A stretch of 64,000 nt of DNA. Source: Lucinisca nassula (lineage: Eukaryota; Mollusca; Bivalvia; Lucinida; Lucinidae). Where the stretch lies: the NCBI GenBank assembly GCA_963580285.1, contig OY757020.1, forward strand, positions 105,090,931 through 105,154,930. The letters are read 5' to 3'. Under the pieces are notes generated by a model, which worked only from the letters and a program-made list of their open reading frames with translations, was not told the DNA's origin and made no database searches. The position numbers and the translations under genes are program-made. This document shows, piece after piece, positions 11,119 through 21,756 of this stretch (positions are counted from its first letter, which is position 1; each line of letters opens with the position of its first letter).

Positions 11119-11392
11119 ATCTTCTTTCTTGTGGGTGTTTTCAATGCTCTTAAAGGAACTCATTTTTGATTTTTATTTGACACATATGCTTTTGTATTGG
11201 AAAAGTGAGAGTGCATTTTATCCTGCAAACGATTCAGAATACAGTACGTAAGTATAAGATATATTTTTGCTACTTACGATACGGCGCATTTATTGGGGGA
11301 ACCGTTTTAGGTCCAGGTCACATGACCAAAATGGCCGCCGTACCCATATATGGTAACACTCATAAAGCTAAAAGCATCCGGCGGGTCGTGCA

Positions 11393-11742
11393 CTTCAGCT
11401 GAAGCACTGGTTACATGTTATAATCGATGTGCACATACGTTTTGTGGCTTGTGCATTTAACGCACTTGCCTAACAAAACATTCGTTATGTTTTACTGATG
11501 ACTGAAAACATAAATTTATGAACTGTAATGAAAAGTGATATCATATACTACATGAAATCAATTATGTCATTCAAAATACTATTTTGCATTCTAAAGGGGG
11601 GAGGAAAATATGTAACACTATTAATTGCTTTGGGTTTGATTGTATCAGTTTCTACAAGTTTTCATTATTAACTAAAGTGCTTGATCAAGTTTTAAAAGTC
11701 TAATATATGCATGCCAGTAAATTTCCTTCCATACGGCTAGTA
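11393..11742. other. Unassigned spacer
   Basis: AT-rich sequence between the Helentron-like element and the 3' tail of LINE copy A. No gene, repeat family or strong motif recognised. Confidence 0.5.
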
Positions 11743-11893
11743 GATGATGATGATGATGATTTCGTGTTTAACGACGCGTCAACCCTCTTGGTGGGTCATA
11801 AGCGTCAGTCGGTTAATGGTTAAACGGCATGAATAATTATGACGATATTAAAAGTAACAAGTCAGAATGATAATGTTTAAAAATCTGAAACAG

Positions 11894-13537
11894 TTAAATC
11901 TTATGAAAAAGACCAATTTCTTTTAAGAATAAAATAATGTTATCAACAGGTACATCTCGAAACAGTTTTTGCAAAGTGTCAGCTTTGAAATATAAAACAC
12001 GTGAGGGTGAAAAGTCAACACAGTCAATTAAGAAATGTTTCACAGTGAATGGCTGATCACAACCTACACAAGAAGGCTGATCATCACCATTAAAAATATA
12101 AGAATGAGTAACTCCAGTATGGCCGATGCGCAGTCGTGTTAATACCACGTCCTCTTTTCTGGAAAACTGTGGAGGAGAGCATTTTGCACTAACGACAGGT
12201 TTAATGGCATGGAGCTTGTTATCTACCGCACGGTCCCACTCACCCTGCCATTCCGACAAGATGTATCTGTTGATAAATGGTTTAAAATTATTAAAAGGAA
12301 TTTTAAAAACAGATGGATCAAGATTGAGCGATTCCTTTGCTTTCTTGTCAGCATATTCATTGCCGACAATGCCAATATGGCTCGGAAGCCAACAAAACAA
12401 GATTTGGTGTGTTTTAGAAATTTCATGATGTTTTTCGATCAATTTTTGAATTTGAGGATTTTTAGATGATGAATGGTCTAAAGCCTTAAGCACAGAAAGT
12501 GAATCAGAAAATATAATTGCTTTTTGAATTGTTGAAGAACTGATAAAATCTAAAGCTAGGTCTATTGCTTTGGCTTCAGCTGTAAAAATAGATGAACCAT
12601 CTGGAAGGCGCATGGTTTTGTGCGTATCTTTAGAAACATACGCACAACCAACTTTATCTCCTTCTTTGGAACCATCAGTATAGACTTGCTGGTAATCATC
12701 GTAGCGTGACTGCAGTACTTGAAAGTTTTGTTTGAGAAGCATTGGATTTGATTCGGATTTTTTGCCATCATGTAAGTCGAACAGAATAGAAGGTTTTTTA
12801 ATACACCAAGATGGAACTTCGGCCGTTTCATGTTTTTGAATATTTTTAAGGTCGACACCTGAATTTTCTAGCAGTGGTAAAATACGTAATCCAAAAGGTT
12901 TGATTGCTGTGGGTTTTGTTTCATACTTATCTACAAATTGAGGTGGAAATGAAATTTTGGATGCCGGGTTAGATTGATTTGCAGCAAGTCTAATAGCATA
13001 CTGAAGAGAAAGTTTCTCTCTACGCGAAGTTAAAGATGGTTCACCTGCTTCTACATAAAGGCTTAATACGGGAGAAGTACGGAAGGCTCCCATAGCCAGA
13101 CGAAGGCCTTGGTGATGGATAGTATCCAAAGATTTTAAATAGGACTTTCTGGCAGAACCATAAACAACAGACCCATAATCTAATTTAGATCTTATTAAAG
13201 ACCGGTACAGATGTAATAAAGTATACCGATCTGCTCCCCAACTTGAATGAGCTAAAACTTTCAAAAGATTCAAAGCTTTTAAGCATTTCGCTTTAAGATA
13301 TTTAACATGGGGTATAAAAGATAACTTTTGGTCAAATATGACCCCAAGAAATTTGGCTTCTTCAACAACAGGAATTTGTGATCCGTATAAGAACAGGGAA
13401 GGATGGTCGTGTTTCTTCCGTAGCTTACAAAAATGAACACTATGCGTTTTCGACTTGGAGAACTTGAAACCATTTTTATCAGTACATTCTTCTATTCGTT
13501 TTAAATTTTGTTGTAACTTTCGTTCAATTGTTTTCAT
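11894..13537 (-). pseudogene. LINE ORF2, C-terminal half: RT thumb, RNase H, terminal zinc finger (copy A)
   Basis: Open frame of 547 codons. It starts at the RT thumb (FLGVIFDQKLSF about residues 63-74) and contains a complete RNase H: YTDGSKEG with the first aspartate, the glutamate in TAEAKAIDLAL, the aspartate in IIFSDSLSVL, and SHIGIVGNEYADKKAK with the last. It ends with a C-x2-C-x8-H-x4-C finger (CVGCDQPFTVKHFLIDC) and stops at 11894. A C-terminal RNase H is known in the I superfamily (I, Nimb, Loa, Outcast and others), the basis for the class. The apparent start is only where the frame reopens: the catalytic LYVDD lies upstream near 13575 in another frame. Confidence 0.85.
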
Positions 13538-13666
13538 GTTTTTTTAACGGTAACATATACAAAAATCATCAACATACAATGAATAATCAGTTTTGTCGTC
13601 CAAACATTGTACAATAATGTTTATTATTGAAATACACGCTCACCTAAAAAAGTACAATAATGTTTA

Positions 13667-15374
13667 TTATTGAAATACACGCTCACCTAAAAAACTTTGA
13701 ATAAAACTGGGAAGTTTTCCCCTTAAGCCGAGGTTATGGAGATCTCTCAATATTCCATAACGCCACGTGGTATCATATGCTTTCTCAAAGTCGAAAAAGA
13801 CAGCTACTACGTGTTCGTTGTTAATAAAAGCATCTCGTATAAATGTTTCTAGTCTTATTAAATTGTCGTTGGTACTACGTTCCGAACGAAAACCTGACTG
13901 ATATTCTGAAATGAGGTTGTTGGACTCTAAGTACCAGACTAATCTCTTGTTTATCAATCTCTCCAATGTTTTACACAAACAACTTGTCAAAGCTATCGGT
14001 CGATAATTCGTAGGTTCTGCATGATCTTTCCCTGGTTTTGGAATTGATACATCTGTAGCAAAACGCCAGCTCTCAGGACAGACCCCAGTTTCCCAAATAT
14101 TATTAAAGATATCTAAAAGTGTTGAAAGAGAACTTTTTGGCAGATGCTTAAGCATCTGATAATGAATTTCATCGGGGCCGGTTGCTGTATCGTGTGATTT
14201 TTCAATGGCTTCCACTAGTTCGGATAAGTTAAAAGGTTTGTTGTATTCTTCGTGATTGTGGGATTTGAAGTTTAGATTTCTTTTCTCTTGGTCCTTTTGG
14301 AAATTTCTAAAAGTGTCAGAATAATTACGCGGTGATGAATTGCTCAAAAATGTGCTACCAAGAGTATCTGAAATATCTTTTTTAGTTGAAGCTTTCGTGT
14401 CAAAAGCAGTATTTAAATGTGTAAAACTAGAGGACTTTGTTTTTCCTGAAATTTTTCGTACCATATCCCAAACCTTTTTAATGGGGGTTTTGTAGTTCAA
14501 TTTGGAGACATATTCTCTCCATGACTTTCGTTTGGAAGCTCGGATTGTTCGCCGAGCTTTAGCTCTAAAAACTTTAACGTCGTTTAGCTTTTCTGAAGTG
14601 GGTTTTTTGCAGAACTTATTTAGAGCCTGTTTGCGCTTTTGAATAGCTTCTTTAGTCATTATTAAACCAAGGCTTGCTTTTCTTGGTATTTGTGGAGGTC
14701 TTTGGAATGCATTGTTCTGATATACTAATAAGTTTATCTGTGAAATCAGAAACAATGTCAGATGATTCATTTAAGTGATCAACTGATAACTCTTCTTCAC
14801 ATAAATTACGGAATAATTCCCAGTCGGCTTTATTCATTTTTCCATTTCTGGCTACAGTCCTCATCTTGTTCGTTTACGCTCTCAATTATAACAGGGAAGT
14901 GATCGCTTCCGCACTGATCATCATGAACAGACCAGTCATAGTCCAAGAAGAGAGATGGGTGACACAAAGAGAGATCTAAAGAAGACAAATGACCTGTCGC
15001 TGGGTGAAGGTAAGTATAAGATTTATCATTCATCAAGCAAAGATCGCTCTTTGCAATAAAATCTTCAACAAGTGCTCCTCTGTTATTGATATTTTTACAG
15101 CCCCATAGAATATTGTGACCATTGAAGTCGCCAACTAAAAGATATGGGGATGGAAGCTGATCAGCAGTGAGTCAAGATGTTCGGGCTTTAAAGAAAATGA
15201 GGGTGGAATATATAAAGAGCATATTGTAGTTTCTTTATCCAGAGAAACCGATACTGCTACAGCTTGTAGGTCAGTTTTTAATTTGATCTCTCTTTGTGGT
15301 AAACATGATTTAACAAGAATTGAACTGCCACCAGATGGTTTGTTACCATCAGAATAGATATAGTTGTATGTATT
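13667..15374 (-). pseudogene. LINE ORF2, endonuclease and RT N-terminal part (copy A)
   Basis: Reading from 15374 downward: endonuclease blocks (CSLYIPPSFSL; GDFNGHN; SSLDLSLCHP; GSDHFPVII), a linker, then RT (GPDEIHYQMLKHLP; KPGKDHAEPTNYRPIALTS; FRSERSTNDNLIRLE; FFDFEKAYDTTW). The frame changes several times, for example near 15160, 14840 and 14700. At the C-terminal side a ~42-bp tandem duplication (13620-13685) replaces the segment that in other copies holds GVPQGSILSTTLFN, so RT domain 4 is lost. Clearly dead. Confidence 0.8.
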
Positions 15375-15377
15375 GAG

Positions 15378-16275
15378 GGCGTCATTGGCGTTCGTATCAT
15401 CCAAGTTCGTAGAGGTGGTGTATTGAAGCCAACAGGTACTTACGTGTTGACTTTCAATACACCAGTTCTGCCCAAGAAAATCAAAGCAGTTTACCTTTCA
15501 GTTAACGTAGAGGTGTATATACCAAACCCTCTCAGATGTTACCCGTGTCAGGTTTTTGGCCACCACGAAAGCAGATGTCAGAAGAAGCAACTCTGTCCAA
15601 ATTGTGGTGAAGAAAAGCATGTCGATAACCATCAAAACTGTAAGAATGAGGCCAAATGCGTCAATTACGGTGGCAAGCATGCTGTTTTCTCTCGAGATTG
15701 TCCGGCATGGAAAAAAGAAAAAGAAATACTTACTGTCAAATACCAAAGGGGGTTAACATTCCCAGAAGCACGGAAAATTGTTGACGAGCGATACACAACA
15801 CCAACGACCAGTTACGCCAGCATCACAAAGGGTGCTGGTGTACAAGTTTCTACCTCCGCAACGCAGACTGTTGAATCATGCATAGCTGAACTGAAAAAAA
15901 ATCTGGTGCATGGAGTAAATCTACTCCAGCACCACAAAGTTCAACCAAATTATCATATGGCGCAATCCAGGTTGCTTCGGATCGGTCGACAGCGACCGTA
16001 CCGAAACCAGCGCCACATGCAAAAGAGAAACTCGACTCGGGTCGAACTAATAAAGGATCGGAAGATCCGAAAAAAACAATTGTCTCAAAAACAGACAGAC
16101 AACGTAAAATGGAAAGAGACAATATAAGATTCCAGAACAGATTCGGATCTTTGAGTGACAGTGATATGGAGTTCGCTGAAACTCCATCATCACCAAGTGG
16201 CAATAACAGATCGAGGTCAGCAACACCACGAGCTGGTGGTAGCAGATCTATATCACCAATTGCAGCTCCAATATA
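15378..16275 (+). pseudogene. LINE ORF1, zinc-knuckle RNA-binding protein (copy B, partial)
   Basis: Gag-like ORF1 that packages the LINE RNA. It shows three cysteine/histidine knuckles in a row: CYPCQVFGHHESRC (CX2CX4HX4C), CPNCGEEKHVDNHQNC and a third in which the second cysteine is replaced (CVNYGGKHAVFSRDC). The frame shifts in an A-run near 15895 and the serine-rich tail continues in another frame to about 16275. The N-terminal region seen in copies C and E is absent. Confidence 0.75.
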
Positions 16276-16329
16276 GTTTCTAGTCTTAATCTCTTCAAAT
16301 AATGGACTTTTAAACACAAAATAATACAA

Positions 16330-18288
16330 TGGAATTGTCGATGTCTTAAATCAAATCATAATGAACTCTTATTACTTATTTCGTTATTAAACCCGTCGGT
16401 TTTTTGTTTGCAAGAAACTTTTTTAAAAACTGATGACAACCTTGATGTCAGGGGTTTCAATACATACAACTATATCTATTCTGATGGTAACAAACCATCT
16501 GGTGGCAGTTCAATTCTTGTTAAATCATGTTTACCACAAAGAGAGATCAAATTAAAAACAGACCTACAAGCTGTAGCAGTATCGGTTTCTCTGGATAAAG
16601 AAACTACAATTTGCTCTAACTATATCCCACCCTCATTTTCTTTAAAGCCCCAACATCTTGACTCATTGCTGAGTCAACTTCCATCGCCATATCTTTTAGT
16701 TGGCGACTTCAATGGTCACAATATTCTATGGGGCTGTAAAGATCAATAACAGAGGAGCACTTGTTGAAGATTTTATTGCAAAGAGCGATCTTTGCTTGAT
16801 GAATGATAAATCTTTTTCTTACCTTCACCCAGCGACAGGTCATTTGTCTTCTTTAGATCTCTCTTTGTGTCACCCATCTCTCTTCTTGGACTATGACTGG
16901 TCTGTTCATGATATTCAGTGCGGAAGTGATCACTTCCCTGTTATAATTGAGAGCGTAAACGAACCAGATGAGGACTGTAACCAGAAATGGAAAATGAATA
17001 AAGCCGACTGGGAATTATTCCATAATTTATGTGAAGAAGAGTTATCAGTTGATCACTTTAATGAATCATCCGACATTGTTTCTGATTTCACAGATACACT
17101 TATTAATATATCAGAACAATGCATTCCAAAGACCTCCACAAATACTAAGAAAAGCAAGCCTTGGTTTAATTATGACTGTAAAGAAGCTATTAAAAAGCGT
17201 AAACAGGCTCTAAATAAGTTCTGCAAAAGTCCCACTTCAGAAAAGCTAAACGACTTAAAAGTATTTAGAGCTAAAGCTCGGCGAACAATCCGAGCTTCAA
17301 AACGAAAGTCATGGAGGGAATATGTTTCAAAGTTGAACTACAAAACCCCAATTAAAAAGGTTTGGGATATGGTACGAAAAATTTCAGGAAAAACAAAGTC
17401 CTCTAGTTTTACACATTTAAATACTGAATTTGACACAATAGCTTCAACAAAAAAAGATATTTCAGATACTCTTAGGAGCACATTCTTGAGAAATTCATCA
17501 TCGCGTAATTTTTCTGACACTTAGAAATTTCAAATAGGACCAAGAGAAAAGAAATCTTAACTTCATATCCCTTAATCACGAAGAAAACAACACACCTTTT
17601 AACTTATCCAAACTCGTTGAAGCCATTGAAAAATCACATGATACGGCAACCGGCCCCGATGAAATTCATTATCAGATGCTTAAACATCTGCCAAAAAGTT
17701 CTCTTACAACACTTTTAGATATCTTTAATAATATTTGGGAAACGGGGGTCTGTCCTGAGAGCTGGCGTGTAGCTACAATTGTACCAATTTCGAAACCAGG
17801 GAAAGATCATGCAGAACCTACAAATTATCGTCCGATAGCTTTGACAAGTTGTTTGTGTAAAACATTGGAGAGAATGATAAACAAGAGATTAGTCTGGTAC
17901 TTAGAGTCCAACAACCTCATTTCAGAATATCAATCGGGTTTTCGTTCGGAACGTAGTACCAATGACAATTTAATAAGACTAGAAACATTTATACGAGATG
18001 CTTTTATTAACAAAGAACACGTGGTGGCTGTCTTTTTCGACTTGGAGAAAGCATATGATACAACATGGCGTTATGGTATATTGAAAGATCTCCATAACAT
18101 TGGCTTAAGAGGAAAACTTCCCAGTTTTATTGAAAGCTTTTTAGGGGAGCGCATGTTTCAGGTGCGTGTGGGGTCTACCCTGTCAGATTTCTATGATCAA
18201 GAACAGGGTGTCCCACAGGGTAGTATTCTTTCAACTACGCTATTTAACATCATAATAAACAATATTGTACAATGTTTGGACGACAAAT
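16330..18288 (+). pseudogene. LINE ORF2, endonuclease plus RT up to domain 4 (copy B)
   Basis: Endonuclease from about 16330, with frameshifts near 16305 (extra T beside the ATG), 16742 (two bases missing) and 17522 (two bases missing). RT blocks include TGPDEIHYQMLKHLP, NYRPIALTS, FFDLEKAYDTTW and DQEQGVPQGSILSTTLFN. The sequence stops before the YVDD box, where it meets inverted copy C. An endonuclease tyrosine/leucine position reads CSNYIPPS here rather than CSLYIPPS. Confidence 0.75.
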
Positions 18289-19491
18289 CTTTTGTCGTAT
18301 CATGTGATTTTTCAATGGTTTCAACGAGTTCGGATAAGTTAAAAGGTTTGTTGTATTCTTCGTGATTAAGTGATTTAAAGTTTAGATTTCTTTTCTCTTG
18401 GTCCTTTTTGAAATTTCTAAAAGTGTCAGAATAATTACGCGATGATGAATTTCTCAAGAATTTGTGCCCAAGAGTATCTGAAATATCTTTTTTTGTTGAA
18501 GCTATTGTGTCAAATTCAGTATTTAAATGTGTAAAACTAGAAGACTTTGTTTTTCCTGAAATTTTTCGTACCATATCCCAAACCTTTTTATTGGGGGTTT
18601 TATAGTTCAATTTGGAGACATATTCTCTCCATGACTTTCGTTTGGAAGCTCGGATTGTTCGCCGAGCTTTAGCTCTAAAAATTTTTACGTCGTTGAGCTT
18701 TTCTGAAGTGGGATTTTTGCAGAACTTATTAAGAGCCTGTTTACGCTTTTTAATAGCTTCTTTACAGTCATTATTAAACCAAGGCTTGCTTTTCTTAGTA
18801 TTTGTGGAGGTCTTTGGAATGCATTGTTCTGATATGTTAATAAGTGTATCTGTGAAATCAGAAACAATGTCGGACTGATCGTCATGAACAGACCAGTCAT
18901 AGTCTAAGAAGAGAGATGGGTGACACAAAGAGAGATCTAAAGAAGATAAATGACCTGTCGCAGGGTGAAGGTAAGTATAAGATTTATCATTCATCAAGCA
19001 AAGATCGTTCTTTGCAATAAAATCTTCAACAAGTGCTCCTCTGTTATTGATATCTTTACAGCCTCATAGAATATTGTGACCATTGAAGTCGCCAACTAAA
19101 AGATATGGCGATGGAAGTTGACTCAGCAATGAGTCAAGATGTTCGGGCTTTAAAGAAAATGAGGGTGGGATATATAGAGAGCAAATTGTAGTTTCTTTAT
19201 CCAGAGAAAACGATACTGCTACAGCTTGTAGGTCTGTTTTAATTTGATCTCTCTTTGTGGTAAACATGATTTAACAAAAATTGAACTGCCACCAGATGGT
19301 TTGTTACCATCAGAATAGATATAGTTGTATGTATTGAAACCCCTGACATCTATGTTGTCATTAATTTTTAAAAAAGTTTCTTGCAAACAAAACACCGATG
19401 GGGTTAGTAGCGAAATAAGTAATAAGAGTTCATTATAATTCGATTTAAGACCTCGACAATTCCATTGTATTATTTTGTGTTTTAAATCCAT
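18289..19491 (-). pseudogene. LINE ORF2 N-terminal part (copy C)
   Basis: Starts at ATG 19491 (MDLKHKIIQWNCRGLKSN, the endonuclease start) and includes CLQETFLK, CSLYIPPSFSL, LVGDFNGHN and the SSLDLSLCHP block, then the linker to the RT. A one-base loss near 19240 shifts the frame, an internal segment (GSDHFPVII to NESS) is deleted near 18874-18877, and the end is cut at IEKSHDT. Confidence 0.75.
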
Positions 19492-20750
19492 TTTAAGGAG
19501 AGATATTAAAAAGACTAGAAACTATTATGGAGGTGCAATTGGTGATATAGATCTGCTACCACCAGCTCGTGGTGTGGCTGACCTCGATCTGTTATTGCCA
19601 CTTGGTGATGATGGAGTTTCAGTCAACTCAATATCACTGTCACTCAAAGATCCGAATCTGTTCTGGAATCTTATATTGTCTCTTTCCATTTTACGTTGTC
19701 TGTCTGTTTGTCTTTGAGACAATTGATGTTTTTTGATCGGATCTTCCGATCCCTTATTAGTTCGACTTGAGTCGGGTTTCTCTTTTACATTCGGCGCTGG
19801 CTTCGGTACGGTCGCTGTCGACCGATCCGAAGCAACCTGGATTGCGCCTTTTGATAAATTGATTGCACTTTGTGGTGCTGGAGTGGGTTTACTCCATGCA
19901 CCCGATTTTTTCAGTTCAGCTATGTATGATTCAGCAGTCTGTGTTGCGGAGCTTGTACATTTTACACCAGCACCCTTTGTGATGCTGGCGAAACTGGTGG
20001 TTGATGTTATGTATCGCTCTTCAACAATTTTCCGCGCTTCTGGGAATGTTATCCCCCTTTGGTATTTGACGGTGAGTATTTCTTTTTCTTTTTTCCACGC
20101 CGGACAGTCTCGGGAGAAAACAGCATGTTTGCCATCACAATTTACGGATTTGGGTTCATTTTTGCAGTTGAGGTGATTATCAACATGCTTTTCTTCACCA
20201 CAATTTGGACAGAGTTTTTTCCTCTGACATCTGCTTTCGTGATGGCCAAAAGCCTGACAAGAGTAACATCTAAGAGGGTTTAGGATGTATACCTCTACGT
20301 TAATGGAAAGATATGCTACTTTGATTTTCTTGGGTAGAATTGGTGTATTAAAAGTCAACACATAAGTTGCTGTTGGTTTTAGTACACCATTTCTACGAAC
20401 TTGAATGTTACGAACACCAACAACTCCCTGATCTTTCAAGTTATTGACTATCTCTTCATCTGAACAAGGACGCAGTTCTGGACTGCGAATCACTCCCTTA
20501 GATGAATTGAGCGTGTTATGTAACGAGACTTTAACTTTCAGATCAAAGAGTTTGTTGGTGTTTAGCAGGCTTACCACTTGCTGTTTTCTCTCGACTTCCA
20601 AGAGAAGATCACCCGATTTGAGTTGTTTTATACTCTTAGGATGTCCGGCAATGGAGAGAATACTTTTCTCGATCACAAAGGGGGAAAGGCTTGACACAGT
20701 TCGTGTATCGTCAAGCGACGTGACGACCAAGAAACGCGGAACATTGTCAA

Positions 20751-21055
20751 ATAAAAATCAAAAATGAGTTCCTTTAAGAGCAATGAAAACATTCATAAGA
20801 AAGAAGATGGGTCATACTACGTAGTTTCGGCTAATAAAGCCTCATCAGTGACCCTGTAATGATCCGGCAAAGAAAGCCAGAGGAAACATACTGCAATTTT
20901 GCGAATTTCGAATAGGCAGTCGATTCAAAGACTGATATAAATCAAAATGGGGTCCAAATAATTAAAAACCTGTCTAGAATATGAGTCTAAACCAATAATT
21001 TATTTCCGATTTCTCAGAATATTCCCGCTGATCTCAAAGGACCAAAAGTAAAATT
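20751..21055 (-). mobile_element. Hammerhead-ribozyme repeat, 5'-truncated copy inside LINE ORF1
   Basis: About 305 bp matching the 382-bp unit at 10472-11179 with moderate divergence. Its sense 3' end is the same GATTTTTATTTG followed by ACA; its 5' end begins inside the unit at a TTTTACTTTTGG block. Comparison with copy E (target AACCAAACTTTGACAATG) shows the uninterrupted site. No clear target-site duplication. Confidence 0.75.
20809..20854 (-). ncRNA. Hammerhead ribozyme, copy 3
   Basis: 46 nt on the minus strand with the same core as the copies at 10691 and 11073. Stem II reads GGCT/AGCC here against GGTT/AGCC there, a C-G pair in place of U-G, so pairing is kept despite a base change. 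Confidence 0.85.
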
Positions 21056-21756
21056 CAGTTTGGTTCAGCAGACTGCTGACTCGATTGTTGACTTGACTGC
21101 TGACTGGATTTTTGACTGCGTTCATCCGATTCGGATGAATCCTCGTCTTTTTTACGTTTAGGTGCGTTGCGGTTAGGTGCGTGGTTGCGGTTATGTTTGT
21201 TTTTAGGAGCCATAAGAAAAAAATCCTAGTTTCGTCCCAAGTGCTCTCCGCCCTCCACGGAGCCCTACAAGGGAACACCATAATGGAGTGGTTATCCAAC
21301 TCACAGGTGTTAGAGATACACGTGAGATATACTCGTATAAACAAAATGCCTACACGATTGATCCGTTTAGCCACCGCCTTCTAGAGATAAAAAGACAGAA
21401 AAGGGTAAGGTAAATGGGCATATGGTTGGTATCCGGAAAGATACAAAAAGAGTTGAAGAGAAAGCAAAGCGGTATCTCTAGGGCTCGGCGTGACCAGCCG
21501 ATTGACCATGCCGGACCGCACGGCCACCCGTCTACACCGAAAAGCCAGGCCAAAGAGGCGTGTTGGGTACCCGAAGCACCGCCACCTCAGGTAACCCTCA
21601 ACCTCCAGGATCCCTTCTTCCGGCTTACAGGATGCCACCCACGGCAAACGGGTGGTACTTCCTTTAGCTCTTCCCAGTGGGCACAGAGACCACAGCGGCA
21701 ATGTGCCCAGTGGGAATTGAGGCAAGGCAGGAAGTCTAATACCTGGGGGAACAATT

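Larger units (their letters stand above)
10472..11179 (+). mobile_element. Tandem dimer of a 382-bp hammerhead-ribozyme repeat (retrozyme-like)
   Basis: Two head-to-tail copies with an exact 382-bp period: TCAACCATAG at 10472 and 10854, and the ribozyme at 10691 and 11073. The last 56 bases of the unit (10798-10853) are present only at the copy junction; the second copy stops at ATTTG (11179). The same 3' end occurs in the minus-strand copies at 20751-21055 and 38827-38850, while 5' ends differ, which is the mark of reverse transcription from a fixed 3' end. Metazoan retrozymes known from bivalves and other animals are small tandem repeats with type I hammerheads that yield circular RNAs; a Penelope pLTR fragment is the main alternative. 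Confidence 0.7.
8647..11392. mobile_element. Helentron-like (HINE-type) non-autonomous element with ~422-bp tandem repeats
   Basis: Bounded by a perfect 12-bp inverted repeat, TGCACGACCCGC at 8647-8658 and GCGGGTCGTGCA at 11381-11392. Just inside the left end is a short palindrome (ACCGACTGAAGTCGGT) and a GTCTGTCTGTCCGTCC microsatellite; just outside the right end is another small hairpin (CTTCAGCTGAAG). The body is four tandem units marked by AGTATAGCCTC at 8891, 9311, 9735 and 10157 (periods 420, 424, 422) plus a degraded fifth after 11180. Sub-terminal inverted repeats, terminal hairpins, microsatellite and central tandem repeats are the known layout of Helentron-associated elements. Open frames inside (for example 9335-9550) recur only because the repeat lacks stops and are not genes. 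A ribozyme repeat interrupts the last unit at 10472-11179. Confidence 0.6.
11743..15374 (-). mobile_element. LINE copy A (I/Nimb-like, with RNase H), 5' truncated
   Basis: Minus-strand LINE whose 3' end is the ATG/CAT repeat at about 11743-11760, preceded in sense by the GTCGTTAAACACGAAATC block. It keeps part of the endonuclease, the RT and the RNase H of ORF2. The 5' end is lost at 15374, where a plus-strand segment (B) of the same family begins head-to-head. Confidence 0.85.
15375..18288 (+). mobile_element. LINE copy B segment (ORF1 middle to RT)
   Basis: Plus-strand segment of the same LINE family, entering in ORF1 (GVRIIQVRRGGVLKP) and leaving in RT just after IVQCLDDK. It is truncated at both ends: 5' against copy A (15374/15375) and 3' against copy C (about 18288). 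It carries no 3' tail or target-site duplication, so it is not a complete insertion by itself. Confidence 0.8.
19525..21212 (-). pseudogene. LINE ORF1 (copy C), interrupted by a ribozyme repeat
   Basis: Best-preserved ORF1 in the window apart from the insertion. The N-terminus (ATG near 21212, lysine-rich then serine/glutamine-rich) lies upstream of the insertion at 20751-21055. After it comes an open frame of about 400 codons: a conserved PRFLVVTSLDDTRTVSSLSPFVIEK block, an RRM-like middle region, three zinc knuckles (CYSCQAFGHHESRC, CPNCGEEKHVDNHLNC, and a third with SVNC in place of CVNC), then a basic serine/arginine tail ending SRSISPIAPP. In sense order it precedes ORF2, with a 33-bp gap to the ORF2 ATG. 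Confidence 0.8.
18289..21756 (-). mobile_element. LINE copy C: inverted 5' segment (5' UTR, ORF1, endonuclease, start of RT)
   Basis: Minus-strand segment running from the LINE's 5' terminus (sense CCCCCAGG... at 21756) to RT block IEKSHDT at about 18300. Copy E begins with the same 5' bases at 31222, so the 5' end is complete. It directly abuts copy D, which holds the 3' half in opposite orientation. The two together look like one LINE insertion with a 5' inversion. A ribozyme repeat interrupts ORF1 at 20751-21055. Confidence 0.75.

Noticed and set aside
11743..18288. Copies A and B as one twin-primed insertion
   Set aside because: They overlap by over 2 kb of the same LINE region, which twin priming on one RNA would not give.
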